DNA of 64,000 nt, taken from contig CAZUHB010000028.1 in assembly GCA_964620445.1 (NCBI GenBank), positions 16,433-80,432 of the forward strand, read 5' to 3'. The stretch's first letter is position 1, and each line of letters opens with the position of its first letter. Positions 49,033-58,257 of the stretch are shown here, piece by piece. The stretch comes from CAZUHB01 sp964620445. Lineage in GTDB: Bacteria > Planctomycetota > B15-G4 > CAYZWU01. The position numbers and the translations under genes were made by a program. The notes under the pieces are model-generated. The model searched no databases and was not told where the DNA came from. It saw only the letters and a program-made list of their open reading frames with translations.

Positions 49033-50838
49033 ATGGGAACGATGAAATTCTCGATCCTCGCCCTTTTCGCCGCGATCCTGGCGGCACCGGCGACGGGCCC
49101 CGTCGAAGAGGTGGTCAATCCCGAGATCACGGCCGAGGAAATCATCAAGCACATCAAGTTCATGGCTCACGACGACCTCGAGGGTCGGGCCGCCGGATCG
49201 CCCGGAGCGCTGATCACGGGAGAATACGTGGCCGAGTATTTCAAGCTGATCGGTCTCGAGCCGATCGGCGACGAGGGAACCTACTACCAGAATTTCTCCC
49301 TGCCGCGGGGATTCGAGGCGCTGCCCTCCACGTCGGTGAAAGCCCACAAGGGGAGCCGCAACGTCGAGTTCGACTTCGGCAAGGAGATCACCGTGGCGCC
49401 CAGCTCGGCGGCGGGCAAGGCGCGGGGCATGGCGGTATTCGCGGGTTACGGGATCTCGGCTCCCATGTACGGCTACGACGACTACGAGAAAATCGACGCG
49501 GAAGACAAGATCGTGATCGTGCTGCGCGGCGTCCCGGGCGGACAGCAGGGTCCTTTCGCGAACCGCCGTGCCGTGCGCACTCACGGCACGTTCAAGTCGA
49601 AGCAGGACACGGCGGCGGGCCTGGGCGCCAAGGGTCTCATCATCATCAATGATCCGGCCAATCACGGCTCGAAAAAGAAGGACGTCCTCGAGGCCGGCCG
49701 GAGCGAATCGCAGGGGAGCATCCCCTTCATTCACATGACCTACAAGGCGGGCGCCAAGCTCCTGTCCCGCACGGGCGTCTCTCTCGGCAGGCTGCAGAGC
49801 AAGATCGACAAGGCGAAGCGGCCGTCGTCGAAGGAGATTCCCGAGCTCATCGTCGAGATGAACGCCGGGATCGACCCGATCAAGCTCGACGTGCGCAACG
49901 TGATCGGCAGGCTGAAGGCCGGCGCTCCGGACAGGAAGGACGAGGTCGTGGCAGTGGGCGCCCACTTCGATCATGTGGGGCTGGGCGAGTTCGGTTCCCG
50001 GGGCGGCTCGAAGGCGCGCGGCGAGGTCCACAACGGGGCTGACGACAACGCGTCGGGAACAGCGGCGGTGATCGAGATCGCGGCCTATCTCTCGACACAC
50101 AGGGAGGAATTGAAGAGGGACGTGATCTTCGCGGCCTTCACCGCCGAGGAGATGGGGCTGCACGGATCGGCCCACTACGTGAACAAGCCGGTTTCGCCCC
50201 TGGCGAACACGGTGGCCATGGTCAATCTCGACATGATCGGCCGCATGACGAAAAGCAAGCTCAACATCGGCGGCGTGGGCACCTCGCCCGTGTTCAAGGA
50301 GCTCGTCGAAAAACTCAACCGGGAAACGGTCCGACTCAAGCTCACCCTCTCCCCGGGGGGGCGAGCGCCCACCGATTCGAATTCCTTCTACCTGAAGGAG
50401 ATCCCCGTCCTCTTCTTCAATACCGGTTTGCACAAGGATTACCACCTGCCGTCGGACGACACCAGATCGATCGACAAGCGCGGCGCCGAGAAGGTCACCC
50501 TTCTGGCGGCCGAGGTGACGCGCCACCTGGCGATGGTCGACGACCGCCCCCCCTTCGCGCGCGCCGACTCGGGCGGTTTCCACTCGGGCCCCCACCTGGG
50601 GCTCACCGTGAGCCAGAGAGCCGACGGGGTGAGCGTGACCGGGGTGGAAAAGAAGAGCCCCGCCGCGCGGGCGGGATTTCGCACCGACGACATGATCCTC
50701 GAGTTCGAGGGGCAGGAGGTGCGCACGTCGGCGGACTTCTACGGTATCAAGGCCCAGTGTCCTCCCGGCAAGAGGGTCGCCATCGTGATCCGCCGCGGGG
50801 GACGGGCGCGCACGCTGAAGGTGAAGCTCGGCAAGTGA
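49033..50838 (+). CDS. Secreted M28-family zinc aminopeptidase with PA and PDZ domains
   Basis: The 601-residue product has a signal peptide, an N-terminal PA (protease-associated) insert (about 95-260), an M28 catalytic domain and a C-terminal PDZ domain (LGLTVSQRADGVSVTGVEKKSPAARAGFR). The dinuclear zinc ligands are His in GAHFDH, bridging Asp in NGADDNASG, Glu pair in FTAEEMG, Asp in NLDMIGR and His in KDYHLPSDD. It releases N-terminal residues from peptides in the periplasm or outside. The start is ATG 49033, or ATG 49042 nine bases later. Its final 92 bp overlap the convergent PAP2 gene. Confidence 0.92.
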   Translation: MGTMKFSILALFAAILAAPATGPVEEVVNPEITAEEIIKHIKFMAHDDLEGRAAGSPGALITGEYVAEYFKLIGLEPIGDEGTYYQNFSLPRGFEALPSTSVKAHKGSRNVEFDFGKEITVAPSSAAGKARGMAVFAGYGISAPMYGYDDYEKIDAEDKIVIVLRGVPGGQQGPFANRRAVRTHGTFKSKQDTAAGLGAKGLIIINDPANHGSKKKDVLEAGRSESQGSIPFIHMTYKAGAKLLSRTGVSLGRLQSKIDKAKRPSSKEIPELIVEMNAGIDPIKLDVRNVIGRLKAGAPDRKDEVVAVGAHFDHVGLGEFGSRGGSKARGEVHNGADDNASGTAAVIEIAAYLSTHREELKRDVIFAAFTAEEMGLHGSAHYVNKPVSPLANTVAMVNLDMIGRMTKSKLNIGGVGTSPVFKELVEKLNRETVRLKLTLSPGGRAPTDSNSFYLKEIPVLFFNTGLHKDYHLPSDDTRSIDKRGAEKVTLLAAEVTRHLAMVDDRPPFARADSGGFHSGPHLGLTVSQRADGVSVTGVEKKSPAARAGFRTDDMILEFEGQEVRTSADFYGIKAQCPPGKRVAIVIRRGGRARTLKVKLGK

Positions 50839-51733
50839 CGAACGCGATCACCGCGGCCGCGATCAGGAAGCCGGCCAGCACATCCACGCCGTAGTGGTAG
50901 CGCAGATAGACCGTCCCCATCACAAGCCCGCACACGATCGGAATCAGCGCAGGCCACCAGCGCAACCTGTGGCGCGCCGCCTGCCAGAGCGCGATGAGAG
51001 CGATGATCGTGTGTCCGCTCGGGAAGATGTCGTGCATGCGGCCCTCGAGAGAAAAGAGGGTCAGCGCGACCGACTGGGTCACGCCCGGATCGTTGACGCA
51101 TTCCGGCGCCGGAATGGTGTCGGGGAAATATCCCGGCCCGAGCGCGGGGAGCGCGTAGTAGCCGAGGTAGGATATCAGCCAGCCGAGAATGAGGGCGTGG
51201 ACCGTCTCGTCGAACGCGGCGCGGCGCTCCCTGAGGTAGAGAGGGACGCAAACCACGAAGGGGAGCACGAAATAAGACAGCCAGCACCCGCGCATGATCT
51301 CGGTCACGAAAGGCGACGAGATCGCGTCGAAAAAGGAGCCCGGGTGATCGCCGAAGATCGCCCGGTCCCAGACGAGGAGGAGTTCGTCATAGGTGGCGGG
51401 GTGGACAGCCGGCACGAGCACACCCAGCTCTTTGAAGATGGCGAGCACGTAGAGCGCCGGATACCAGTCGCGCGCGATGCGCATGACCCGATTCCGACCG
51501 CGGCCGGCGCCCCGGATCAACACGTAGATTCCGGCGATCATGGCGGCGTTGATGCCGAGGTGGAGGAGCCAGTCCGATTCGGGACGTCTCGCGAAGAGAA
51601 CAATGAGCGCGCTCTCCACGAGGAGATAACCGATGACGACCAGATCGGAGGCGCGCAGCGAATGGCCGGAGGCGGATTGCGCACCGTCGGATAACGCCTG
51701 GATCGGTCCCGCGGTCGAGGGCGACACTCTCAC
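50747..51733 (-). CDS. PAP2-superfamily membrane phosphatase
   Basis: The 328-residue product has six or more TM segments and the PAP2 motifs FPSGHTIIAL (motif 2) and LRYHYGVDVLAG (motif 3). The basic first motif is weak, as in the inositol-phosphoceramide-synthase-like branch, so dephosphorylation or headgroup exchange of a lipid is likely. It starts with GTG at 51733, overlapping the CstA stop (GTGA). The last ~30 residues are Arg/Pro/Cys-rich and unlike the rest. They are encoded inside the convergent M28 gene, so this tail may be a read-on after loss of an earlier stop. Confidence 0.82.
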   Translation of the reverse strand: MRVSPSTAGPIQALSDGAQSASGHSLRASDLVVIGYLLVESALIVLFARRPESDWLLHLGINAAMIAGIYVLIRGAGRGRNRVMRIARDWYPALYVLAIFKELGVLVPAVHPATYDELLLVWDRAIFGDHPGSFFDAISSPFVTEIMRGCWLSYFVLPFVVCVPLYLRERRAAFDETVHALILGWLISYLGYYALPALGPGYFPDTIPAPECVNDPGVTQSVALTLFSLEGRMHDIFPSGHTIIALIALWQAARHRLRWWPALIPIVCGLVMGTVYLRYHYGVDVLAGFLIAAAVIAFVTCRASPSACAPVPRGGSRWRPSCREDTGP

Positions 51734-53424
51734 GGCTCCTCCCTGCCACTTTTCGGATCCCGCCCGGCGTTTGCGCTCCCGAGGGAGCGGACCGCCTCGG
51801 AGATGAGAACGAGGGACAGAAGGAGAAGCAGAGACGACGCGCTGAACCTGACGATCGAGGCGGTCGTTGACAGTCCTTCCTCCGAGGTTGCGGTGCGGAT
51901 CAAGATCTGGACGAGCGCGAAAACGGTGACGATGATCATGAACGCCATGGGGACCATAACGAAAAGAACGGCCCTGTACGTTTTGCGCCCCGACCGCTTC
52001 AACCAGACCGCCACGGTGAGCAGGGCGAGCCCGCCCAGAAGCTGATTGGTGGCGCCGAAAATGGGCCAGATCATCTTGTAAGCGGGCACGGTCTTTCCGC
52101 CCGACTCGACCGGGATCGCAACGATCAGAAGGGGGACGCCCAGGGTCAGGATCGTGGCCGCGATCTTGATCGAGAAGACACGGGCGCCCACGAGCTCCTC
52201 GAAAACGTACCGGGCCAGGCGCGTTGCGGTGTCGAGCGTGGTGAGAAGAAAGGTCGAGATCGCCAGAAGCCCGAAGGCGGCGCCCACATCGGGCGCGACG
52301 CCGACGGACGACAGAAAACGGCCCAGCCCGTTCGCGAAGACCTTCGTGGCCGGGCCTTCCAGTTCGGCCGAACCCGTGGCGCAGACCATGACAGCGGCGA
52401 GCGCGATGATCGCCAGGAGGCCTTCGACGAGCATGGCGCCGTAGCCGACGGGGCGTGCGTCCGATTCACGGGCGAGCTGCTTGGCTGTCGTCCCGGAGGC
52501 CACGATCGAGTGAAAGCCGGAGCACGCGCCGCAGGCCACCGTGATGAACAGCGCCGGCAACAGGAAACCGAGCGCCTCGTCTTCCAGGGAGACGAAGGCC
52601 GGATATTCGATCGGCGCTCCCGACAGGATCACGCCCGCGCCTCCGCCGAGGAGGCAGGCATAGAGCAGGAACGACGAGAGGTAGTCGCGCGGCTGAAGCA
52701 GGACCCAGACCGGCGCGATCGAGGCGATGAAACAGTAGGCGGCAAGCACGTAGACGTAGATATCGTGCATCCCGTGGGCGCCGGCTCCTTCCGCGCCGGA
52801 CAGGGGATACTGCTGGCCGGCCCAGATCGCCGCGAAGACGAGGGGAACGAAGATCAGCGTTCCCACGCCGAGCGTGAGTTTCGATCGATGAAGACAGATC
52901 CCGAAGACGAGCGCCAGCAGGATGTAGATCCCCGCCGAGGTGGCCACTCCCCCGTCGGCGACGAAGGTGGACGCTGTCAGATCGATGAACGCGGCGAGGA
53001 CCAGAACGAGAGCGAGCCAGATAAAGAGTAGAAAGAGCTTTCCCGCGCGGGGCGTGATGTTCTCGCGGGCGATCGCCGCGACGGACCGGGCCTTGTGCCT
53101 GATCGATGCCACGAGCGATCCCATGTCGTGCACGCCGCCTATGAAGATGGCGCCGAGAACGATCCACAAGAGCGCCGGCAGCCAACCGAAGGCGATCGCC
53201 GCGAGCACGGGGCCGACGATCGGCCCGGCACCGGCGATCGACGAGAAGTGATGGCCGAAGAGAACGGGCCGGCGCGCGGGGCAGTAGTCATGGCCGTCCT
53301 CGAGGAGCCGGGCCGGGGTCTGCCGGCTGTCATCGAGATCGAATCGTTTCTTGAGAAAGGTGCCGTAGAGGAGGTACGCGGCGATCAGAGCGGCGACACA
53401 ACCAAAGAAGATCGCGGACAACAT
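51730..53424 (-). CDS. cstA: Carbon starvation protein CstA (peptide/pyruvate transporter family)
   Basis: The 564-residue polytopic membrane protein (about 15 TM segments) shows the CstA landmarks: RRPVLFGHHFSSIAGAGPIVGP near residue 51, GGVHDMGSLVASIRHKA, CGACSGFHSIVASGTTAKQL and PIFGATNQLLGGLALL. CstA-family proteins import peptides or pyruvate, usually under carbon limitation. GGAGGG lies 8 nt before ATG 53424. The PAP2 gene overlaps its stop and shares its transcript. A nearby inverted repeat could be the operator. Confidence 0.93.
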   Translation of the reverse strand: MLSAIFFGCVAALIAAYLLYGTFLKKRFDLDDSRQTPARLLEDGHDYCPARRPVLFGHHFSSIAGAGPIVGPVLAAIAFGWLPALLWIVLGAIFIGGVHDMGSLVASIRHKARSVAAIARENITPRAGKLFLLFIWLALVLVLAAFIDLTASTFVADGGVATSAGIYILLALVFGICLHRSKLTLGVGTLIFVPLVFAAIWAGQQYPLSGAEGAGAHGMHDIYVYVLAAYCFIASIAPVWVLLQPRDYLSSFLLYACLLGGGAGVILSGAPIEYPAFVSLEDEALGFLLPALFITVACGACSGFHSIVASGTTAKQLARESDARPVGYGAMLVEGLLAIIALAAVMVCATGSAELEGPATKVFANGLGRFLSSVGVAPDVGAAFGLLAISTFLLTTLDTATRLARYVFEELVGARVFSIKIAATILTLGVPLLIVAIPVESGGKTVPAYKMIWPIFGATNQLLGGLALLTVAVWLKRSGRKTYRAVLFVMVPMAFMIIVTVFALVQILIRTATSEEGLSTTASIVRFSASSLLLLLSLVLISEAVRSLGSANAGRDPKSGREEP

Positions 53425-53491
53425 GACGTCGATCCCTCCTCGAAACCCCGAATTTTATCGATCTCTCCGTTACAAACTTCCGATGAATGAT

Positions 53492-53515
53492 ATAACTCAA
53501 TTCGGGAAGAGTTAT
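53492..53515. promoter_or_regulatory. Inverted repeat in the cstA divergent promoter region
   Basis: ATAACTC and GAGTTAT form a perfect 7-bp inverted repeat with a 10-bp spacer, 68 bp upstream of cstA and 57 bp before the gene to the right. Position and AT-rich setting suggest an operator. No regulator gene is adjacent. Confidence 0.3.
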
Positions 53516-53571
53516 TGAACATCGGGTGTCTTCGAAACGCAATGGCTCCCCGCAAGAAAGGTTGTGACACG

Positions 53572-54165
53572 ATGTCCGCTCGCATGCAACAGAACCAGGC
53601 GCGACCAGAAACGCTTCGAAGCAGACGCCCTTCGAGGGACGGCGATCCGCACCTCTTTTCGGGGCGCGGTCTCGGGTTGTTCCTCTGGGAATACTTTATC
53701 ATCACCCTGGTCTGCTACCTCTTCATCATCTTCACGCAGAATCTCGCCGAGAGCCGCGATCCCCGCACGGCCTACTCCTTTTACCTCTTTCATATCGTTT
53801 TTCCGCCTGTTGTGTTCGGACTGGTCACGTGGGCCACGGGCTCCTTCAAACCGGGCCGGACTTTCTTCGTGGCGGTCTTCGGGGCGCTCACCCTCTTCGC
53901 GTTCTTTCCGATCGCCCAGGTTCTCGGTTCGCTCTGGGTGCTCATGCTCTGCCTCAACCTGGCCTACCTCTTCCAGCTCGTGGGTGTGCCCAGTCCGATG
54001 CGCCGCAAGCGCAAGGTGACCATGTCGACCGATCCCGCGGACGATAATCTCGAGCTGCGAAGATCGAGGTCGAACGAACGCCGCCGTTTCCGGAAAACTC
54101 GCACGGCCACGAAACACGCCCGCCCCATCCCGCTCGGCCGTTTCTGGCCCAAGGAGAGGATCTAG
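53572..54165 (+). CDS. Small membrane protein of unknown function
   Basis: The 197-residue product has four predicted TM segments (YFIITLVCYLFIIFTQ, FYLFHIVFPPVVFGLVTW, FFVAVFGALTLFAFFPIAQ, LWVLMLCLNLAYLFQLVG) and a strongly basic C-terminal tail (about 155-197, many Arg/Lys). I use the ATG at 53572, with AAAGG about 10 nt upstream; the frame is open 57 bp farther back without a ribosome site. It lies 64 bp before the CDF-HflK gene. A T7 run at 54184 could be part of a terminator, but I cannot see a good stem. Confidence 0.55.
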   Translation: MSARMQQNQARPETLRSRRPSRDGDPHLFSGRGLGLFLWEYFIITLVCYLFIIFTQNLAESRDPRTAYSFYLFHIVFPPVVFGLVTWATGSFKPGRTFFVAVFGALTLFAFFPIAQVLGSLWVLMLCLNLAYLFQLVGVPSPMRRKRKVTMSTDPADDNLELRRSRSNERRRFRKTRTATKHARPIPLGRFWPKERI

Positions 54166-54229
54166 TCGAGAGGAATCGGGGCGGTTTTTTTGTGGCTTGA
54201 ACCTGGGGATCATGTTTCCCTAAGCGGTC

Positions 54230-55921
54230 ATGAATACGCGCGAGAAGACAGCCGCGCTGTCCACCATCCTCAACATCCTGCTCACACTGCTGAAGTTCGT
54301 CATGTTCGGCTTCACCGGCAGCCTTGCGATCCTTGCCGAGGCGTGGCACAGCTTCTCCGATATCGCCACCTCGTTCATGGTTTTCCTCGCCGTCTACGAC
54401 AAGGAGAAGAAGGACGAAGCGCCCAAAACGTCGGTGCTCGAACAGGTCGTGGCCTTCGGGATCGGCATCCTGCTCACCGTCGTGTCGGTCATGCTGATGG
54501 TCAAGTTCTTCAGCGCCGACAATCCCCCCGTGAGGAATTCGCTCCTCTCGGGATTCGTCTTTCTGGCCTTTGCGTTGAGCTCCTATCTGGTCTATCGATT
54601 CGAGACGGCCGTGGGGCGCCAGGAAGATTCGGTAGGCCTCATCGCCGACGGGATGCACGCGCGGGCCGACATGGTCGGCTCCCTCATCGTCGGTTTCTCG
54701 CTCATCGTCTACCATCTGGGGATCGACGTCGACCGCTGGGCGGCCGGGCTGATCGCCCTTTTCATCCTTTCCTTCGCGACGGAAACCCTTTTCAACTCAT
54801 GGCTCTCGGCCACGCGCAAGGAGGAAGGGGTCCTCTACAGCCACAAATCCCGCTCGATCCAGACGGCTTTTCTCGACAAGGAAAACTGGATCACCCTTGC
54901 CGGACTCTTCAGAAACCGAATGTTCCTGAAGACGATCGAACAGAAGATTCCACGGCGGGCGGTTTTCGTCGGGATCTGGCTCGGGCTCGGCGCTCTTCTT
55001 TTTTTCCTCGTCTACACGTCCCACTTCACCGTCGGCATCGGCGAGCAGGCCGTGGTGGAACGATTCGGCCGCCCCCTCGACGGAACAGCGCCGCGCGGCC
55101 CGGGACTCCACCTGAAACTCCCCTGGCCCATCGACGAAGCGGTCATCGTCAACACGGGGAATATCCGGCAAATGAACATCGGCAACGAGGTGGACGAAAA
55201 CGCCTTCGCCCTTCTCTGGACGCACGAGCACGGCACGGAGATTCCCTTTCTGTCGGGCGACGACAACTACTTTTATCCCTACGTGGTGGTCCATTACAGG
55301 ATCAACAACCTCTACAATTATCTCTACCAGCATTACGATGCCGACTCCCTGATCAAGGCGATCGCCTACCGTTTGATGACCCGGCTCTTTTCCACGAGGA
55401 GTTTCTACGAGATCGTTCTGGACTACAGGAAGGAATTCGGCGCCGACATGGCGCGCGCCATGCAATCGGAACTCGACCATCTGGAAACGGGTATCGAACT
55501 CCTGTCGGTCAACGTCAAGGACATCCACCCGCCGATCTCGATCTCGCAGTACTTCGAGGGGGTCATCGCCTCCTTGCAGGACAAGGAGGAGATGATCAAC
55601 ATCGCCCTCGGTTACGCGACCGAATCGCGGCTCGAGAGCGAGGGGGAAAGCTACCGTCTCGTGGAGCAGGCGGCGGCCGACAGCAGGGACGCGATCTTGA
55701 GATCCCAGGGGGATGCGGGGAGGTTCCTCTCACGGGTGCCGGGCGATCCGCAGGCGATGCGCATCACCCGGAAGCGTCTCTACCTCGACGCGCTCGAGGA
55801 GGCTCTCAGCCGCAGGGACAAGGTGCTCTTCGATCCCAGGGCCGGAACCCCGGAGATGTGGCTCAATTTCAACGAAGCCCTCGGCGGCGCCGCTTACGAT
55901 CTGGAGGACGGCCAATTCTGA
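54230..55921 (+). CDS. Fusion: cation-diffusion-facilitator transporter + HflK-like SPFH protein
   Basis: The 563-residue product combines two membrane modules. Residues 1-200 are a CDF (ZitB/FieF-like) transmembrane domain with both metal-site motifs intact, HSFSD (His40, Asp44) and HARAD (His143, Asp147). After a linker, a TM segment (about 245-262) leads into an SPFH/Band-7 domain of the HflK type (FTVGIGEQAVVERFG, GPGLHLKLPWPID) to about residue 500. HflK with HflC forms a cage that controls the FtsH protease. The CDF cytoplasmic C-terminal domain is missing and replaced by HflK. HflC and a second HflK follow directly. Linking metal export to the SPFH complex is an inference. Confidence 0.88.
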   Translation: MNTREKTAALSTILNILLTLLKFVMFGFTGSLAILAEAWHSFSDIATSFMVFLAVYDKEKKDEAPKTSVLEQVVAFGIGILLTVVSVMLMVKFFSADNPPVRNSLLSGFVFLAFALSSYLVYRFETAVGRQEDSVGLIADGMHARADMVGSLIVGFSLIVYHLGIDVDRWAAGLIALFILSFATETLFNSWLSATRKEEGVLYSHKSRSIQTAFLDKENWITLAGLFRNRMFLKTIEQKIPRRAVFVGIWLGLGALLFFLVYTSHFTVGIGEQAVVERFGRPLDGTAPRGPGLHLKLPWPIDEAVIVNTGNIRQMNIGNEVDENAFALLWTHEHGTEIPFLSGDDNYFYPYVVVHYRINNLYNYLYQHYDADSLIKAIAYRLMTRLFSTRSFYEIVLDYRKEFGADMARAMQSELDHLETGIELLSVNVKDIHPPISISQYFEGVIASLQDKEEMINIALGYATESRLESEGESYRLVEQAAADSRDAILRSQGDAGRFLSRVPGDPQAMRITRKRLYLDALEEALSRRDKVLFDPRAGTPEMWLNFNEALGGAAYDLEDGQF

Positions 55922-55943
55922 TTCAAGAGAACGGAAGGGTAAG

Positions 55944-56852
55944 ATGAAAATCTTCATTGCCATCGTGAGCGTTCTTCTTCTGGCGCTCGCCGGGGTCTGG
56001 ACGTGCACCTTCACGGTGAACGAGAAGGAGTTCGCCATCGTGACCGAGTTCGGCAAGAAGGTCGAAACACACAGGGAAGCGGGGCTCCAGACCAAGCTCC
56101 CCTACCAGACCGTCATCCGGATCGACCGGCGGAACAACGTTTTCAAGAGCCAGCCGATCGAGCTCCTTCTCAAGGACAAGAATCCGATCGTCGTCGTCTG
56201 TTTCATCTGCTGGCGCGTCGACGATCCGGACCTCTTCATCAAATCGCTCATCAATTTCGACACGGCGCGCCTCAAGCTGGGCGACATGCTCAATTCCCAG
56301 CTCGGCGCGGTGCTCGGCGACTACAATCTGGAAAACATCATCAACACCGACGCGTCGGTCGTGAAGCTTCAAGAGATCGAGAAAAGGATCGAGGCCAACC
56401 TCAACACCATGGTCAAGGAGAACTACGGCCTCGAGATCGTACGGAGCGGGATCAGGCGCCTCGAATATCCCGAGATCGTGGAGAACGCCGTCTTCGGACG
56501 GATGCGCGCCGAACGGGAAAAGGAAGCGAAGAAGTATCGCGCCGAGGGGAGGCAGCAGGCCGCGGTCATCGAGGCCCAGACGGACCGCGCCGTCAAGGAG
56601 ATCATGGCCGAGGCTTACAAGAACGCCCAGATCACCATGGGCGAGGGAGATCGCGAGGCGACGCGTATCTTTGCCGATGCCTACGGGAAGGACAGCCTCT
56701 TCTTCGAGTTCCTCAAATCGCTCGAGCTGTACAGCGAAACCCTGCAAGACAATACGACCCTGATCCTGTCCACCGAGTCTCCCCTCTTCAAGTATCTGAA
56801 CGGCGAGGGTGTGACCATCGACCCGGAGGAGGCGAACGGCGATGGGGACTAG
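55944..56852 (+). CDS. hflC: HflC-like SPFH/Band-7 protein
   Basis: The 302-residue product has an N-terminal anchor (IFIAIVSVLLLALAGVWTC) and a Band-7 domain (FTVNEKEFAIVTEFGKKVE, GLQTKLPYQTVIRIDRR), then the long helix typical of HflC (FGRMRAEREKEAKKYRAEGRQ) and the C-terminal FFEFLKSLELYSE segment. HflC partners HflK around FtsH in the inner membrane. The start is ATG 55944, 22 bp after the fusion gene. Its end overlaps the next gene by 11 bp. Confidence 0.9.
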   Translation: MKIFIAIVSVLLLALAGVWTCTFTVNEKEFAIVTEFGKKVETHREAGLQTKLPYQTVIRIDRRNNVFKSQPIELLLKDKNPIVVVCFICWRVDDPDLFIKSLINFDTARLKLGDMLNSQLGAVLGDYNLENIINTDASVVKLQEIEKRIEANLNTMVKENYGLEIVRSGIRRLEYPEIVENAVFGRMRAEREKEAKKYRAEGRQQAAVIEAQTDRAVKEIMAEAYKNAQITMGEGDREATRIFADAYGKDSLFFEFLKSLELYSETLQDNTTLILSTESPLFKYLNGEGVTIDPEEANGDGD

Positions 56853-57828
56853 CGTGGAGAAACACCTCAAGAAAGCCGTTCACCGGGGGGGCTATTTCCT
56901 GGGACTTCTCCTCGTCTGCCTCCTCGTCCTCTACTTTCTCTCCGGAATCTACGCGGTTTCACCCGACGAGATGGGCGTGCACCAGCGCTTCGGCAAGACG
57001 ATCAGCGACCGCGTTCCGCCCGGAATCCACTACCACCTGCCCTGGCCGATCGACCGGATCTACCGCATCCCCGTTCACCAGGTCCAGCGGATCCAGATCA
57101 CCGATTTCGGATCGCAATTAATCGTTGCCGCCGAAAAGCAAAGACGTTTTCCCCTCGACAGGGGGCCCAGCTTCCCGCGGGGCTACAGTCTCACCGGTGA
57201 CAACAACCTGGTCAATCTCGACTGCATCCTTCAGTACACGGTGACCGATCCCGCCCGCTACCTCTTCGAATTCCGGGAGAATCACTCGGAGCGTCTCCTC
57301 TACGATGCGGGATGTTCCACCATCATCCACTGCCTGACCGAACTGCCCGTGGACGCGATCCTCACTTTCGGCAAGCAGTCGATCGAACAGCGGATCAAGT
57401 CTTCACTCCAGGAAATCATGGACGATGTGGAGAGCGGCCTGGCCATCACATTCGTGGAATTGAGAGAGGTGCGCGCTCCGTCCAAGGTGAAGAAGTATTT
57501 CGATGATGTTCTCAATGCGAAGCAGGACAAGACCAAGTCGATCAATCTCGCCGAATCGTACCGCAACGAGGAGATCCCCGCGGCCAAGGCGCGGGCATCC
57601 CGGCTCATCGAGGATTCGGAAGCTTACAAGAACCAGGTCGTCACCGAGGCGCAGGGCGACAGGGGCCGTTTTCTCGACCGCTTGTCCGAATACTCCAAGT
57701 CGAAGGACATCACACGCCGCAGGCTCCTCTTCGACACGATGCGCGGAGTCCTCGTCAATGTGAAAAAGGCCTACGTGGTGGCGCCGAGCGAGGGTGAACC
57801 GATCGACCTGAAAGTCCTTCAAAAGTAG
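56842..57828 (+). CDS. hflK: HflK-like SPFH/Band-7 protein
   Basis: The 328-residue product has an N-terminal anchor (FLGLLLVCLLVLYFLSGIY) and a Band-7 domain with the HflK-type opening VSPDEMGVHQRFGKT, PPGIHYHLPWPIDRI and DNNLVNLDCILQYTVTDPARYLF. The C-terminal helix EEIPAAKARASRLIEDSEAYKN follows. With the fused HflK two genes upstream, the operon encodes two HflK-type and one HflC-type subunit, which may build an asymmetric cage. Confidence 0.9.
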   Translation: MGTSVEKHLKKAVHRGGYFLGLLLVCLLVLYFLSGIYAVSPDEMGVHQRFGKTISDRVPPGIHYHLPWPIDRIYRIPVHQVQRIQITDFGSQLIVAAEKQRRFPLDRGPSFPRGYSLTGDNNLVNLDCILQYTVTDPARYLFEFRENHSERLLYDAGCSTIIHCLTELPVDAILTFGKQSIEQRIKSSLQEIMDDVESGLAITFVELREVRAPSKVKKYFDDVLNAKQDKTKSINLAESYRNEEIPAAKARASRLIEDSEAYKNQVVTEAQGDRGRFLDRLSEYSKSKDITRRRLLFDTMRGVLVNVKKAYVVAPSEGEPIDLKVLQK

Positions 57829-57840
57829 CGGAGTTCGACC

Positions 57841-58257
57841 ATGCCCGTGCATACCGAATCACTGGAACGCAAGTCGAATCCGGGGACCGACATTTTTGAC
57901 ATCACGGGCGACGTTCGCATGGCGGTGGAACGTTCGGGATGCGAGGCGGGCGTGGCCACCCTGTTCGTTCCCGGATCGACGGGCGCCCTCACTACCGTGG
58001 AGTACGAGCCCGGGCTCGTGCACGACATCACCGCCTTCTTCGACAGGATCATTCCCGTCGATATGGATTACGGACACGAGCGGATGTGGCACGACGGAAA
58101 CGGCCACTCCCACGTGCGCGCCAGCCTGCTCGGTCCGTCGCTGTCGGTTCCCATCGTCGACGGTGAGCTCACGCTCGGCACGTGGCAGCAGATCATCCTC
58201 ATCGATTTCGACAACAAGACCCGCACCCGGAAGGTGATCGTCCAAATCGTGGGCTGA
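57841..58257 (+). CDS. yjbQ: YjbQ/UPF0047 family protein
   Basis: The 138-residue product matches the YjbQ family in full: VATLFVPGSTGALTTVEYEPGL, HGNGHSHVRASLLGPS (as DGNGHSHVRASLLGPS here) and LTLGTWQQIILIDFDN. Members have weak thiamine-phosphate-synthase activity in vitro and an unclear native role. It is 12 bp after hflK. The stop codon lies inside a tandem hairpin repeat shared with the convergent gene. Confidence 0.93.
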   Translation: MPVHTESLERKSNPGTDIFDITGDVRMAVERSGCEAGVATLFVPGSTGALTTVEYEPGLVHDITAFFDRIIPVDMDYGHERMWHDGNGHSHVRASLLGPSLSVPIVDGELTLGTWQQIILIDFDNKTRTRKVIVQIVG

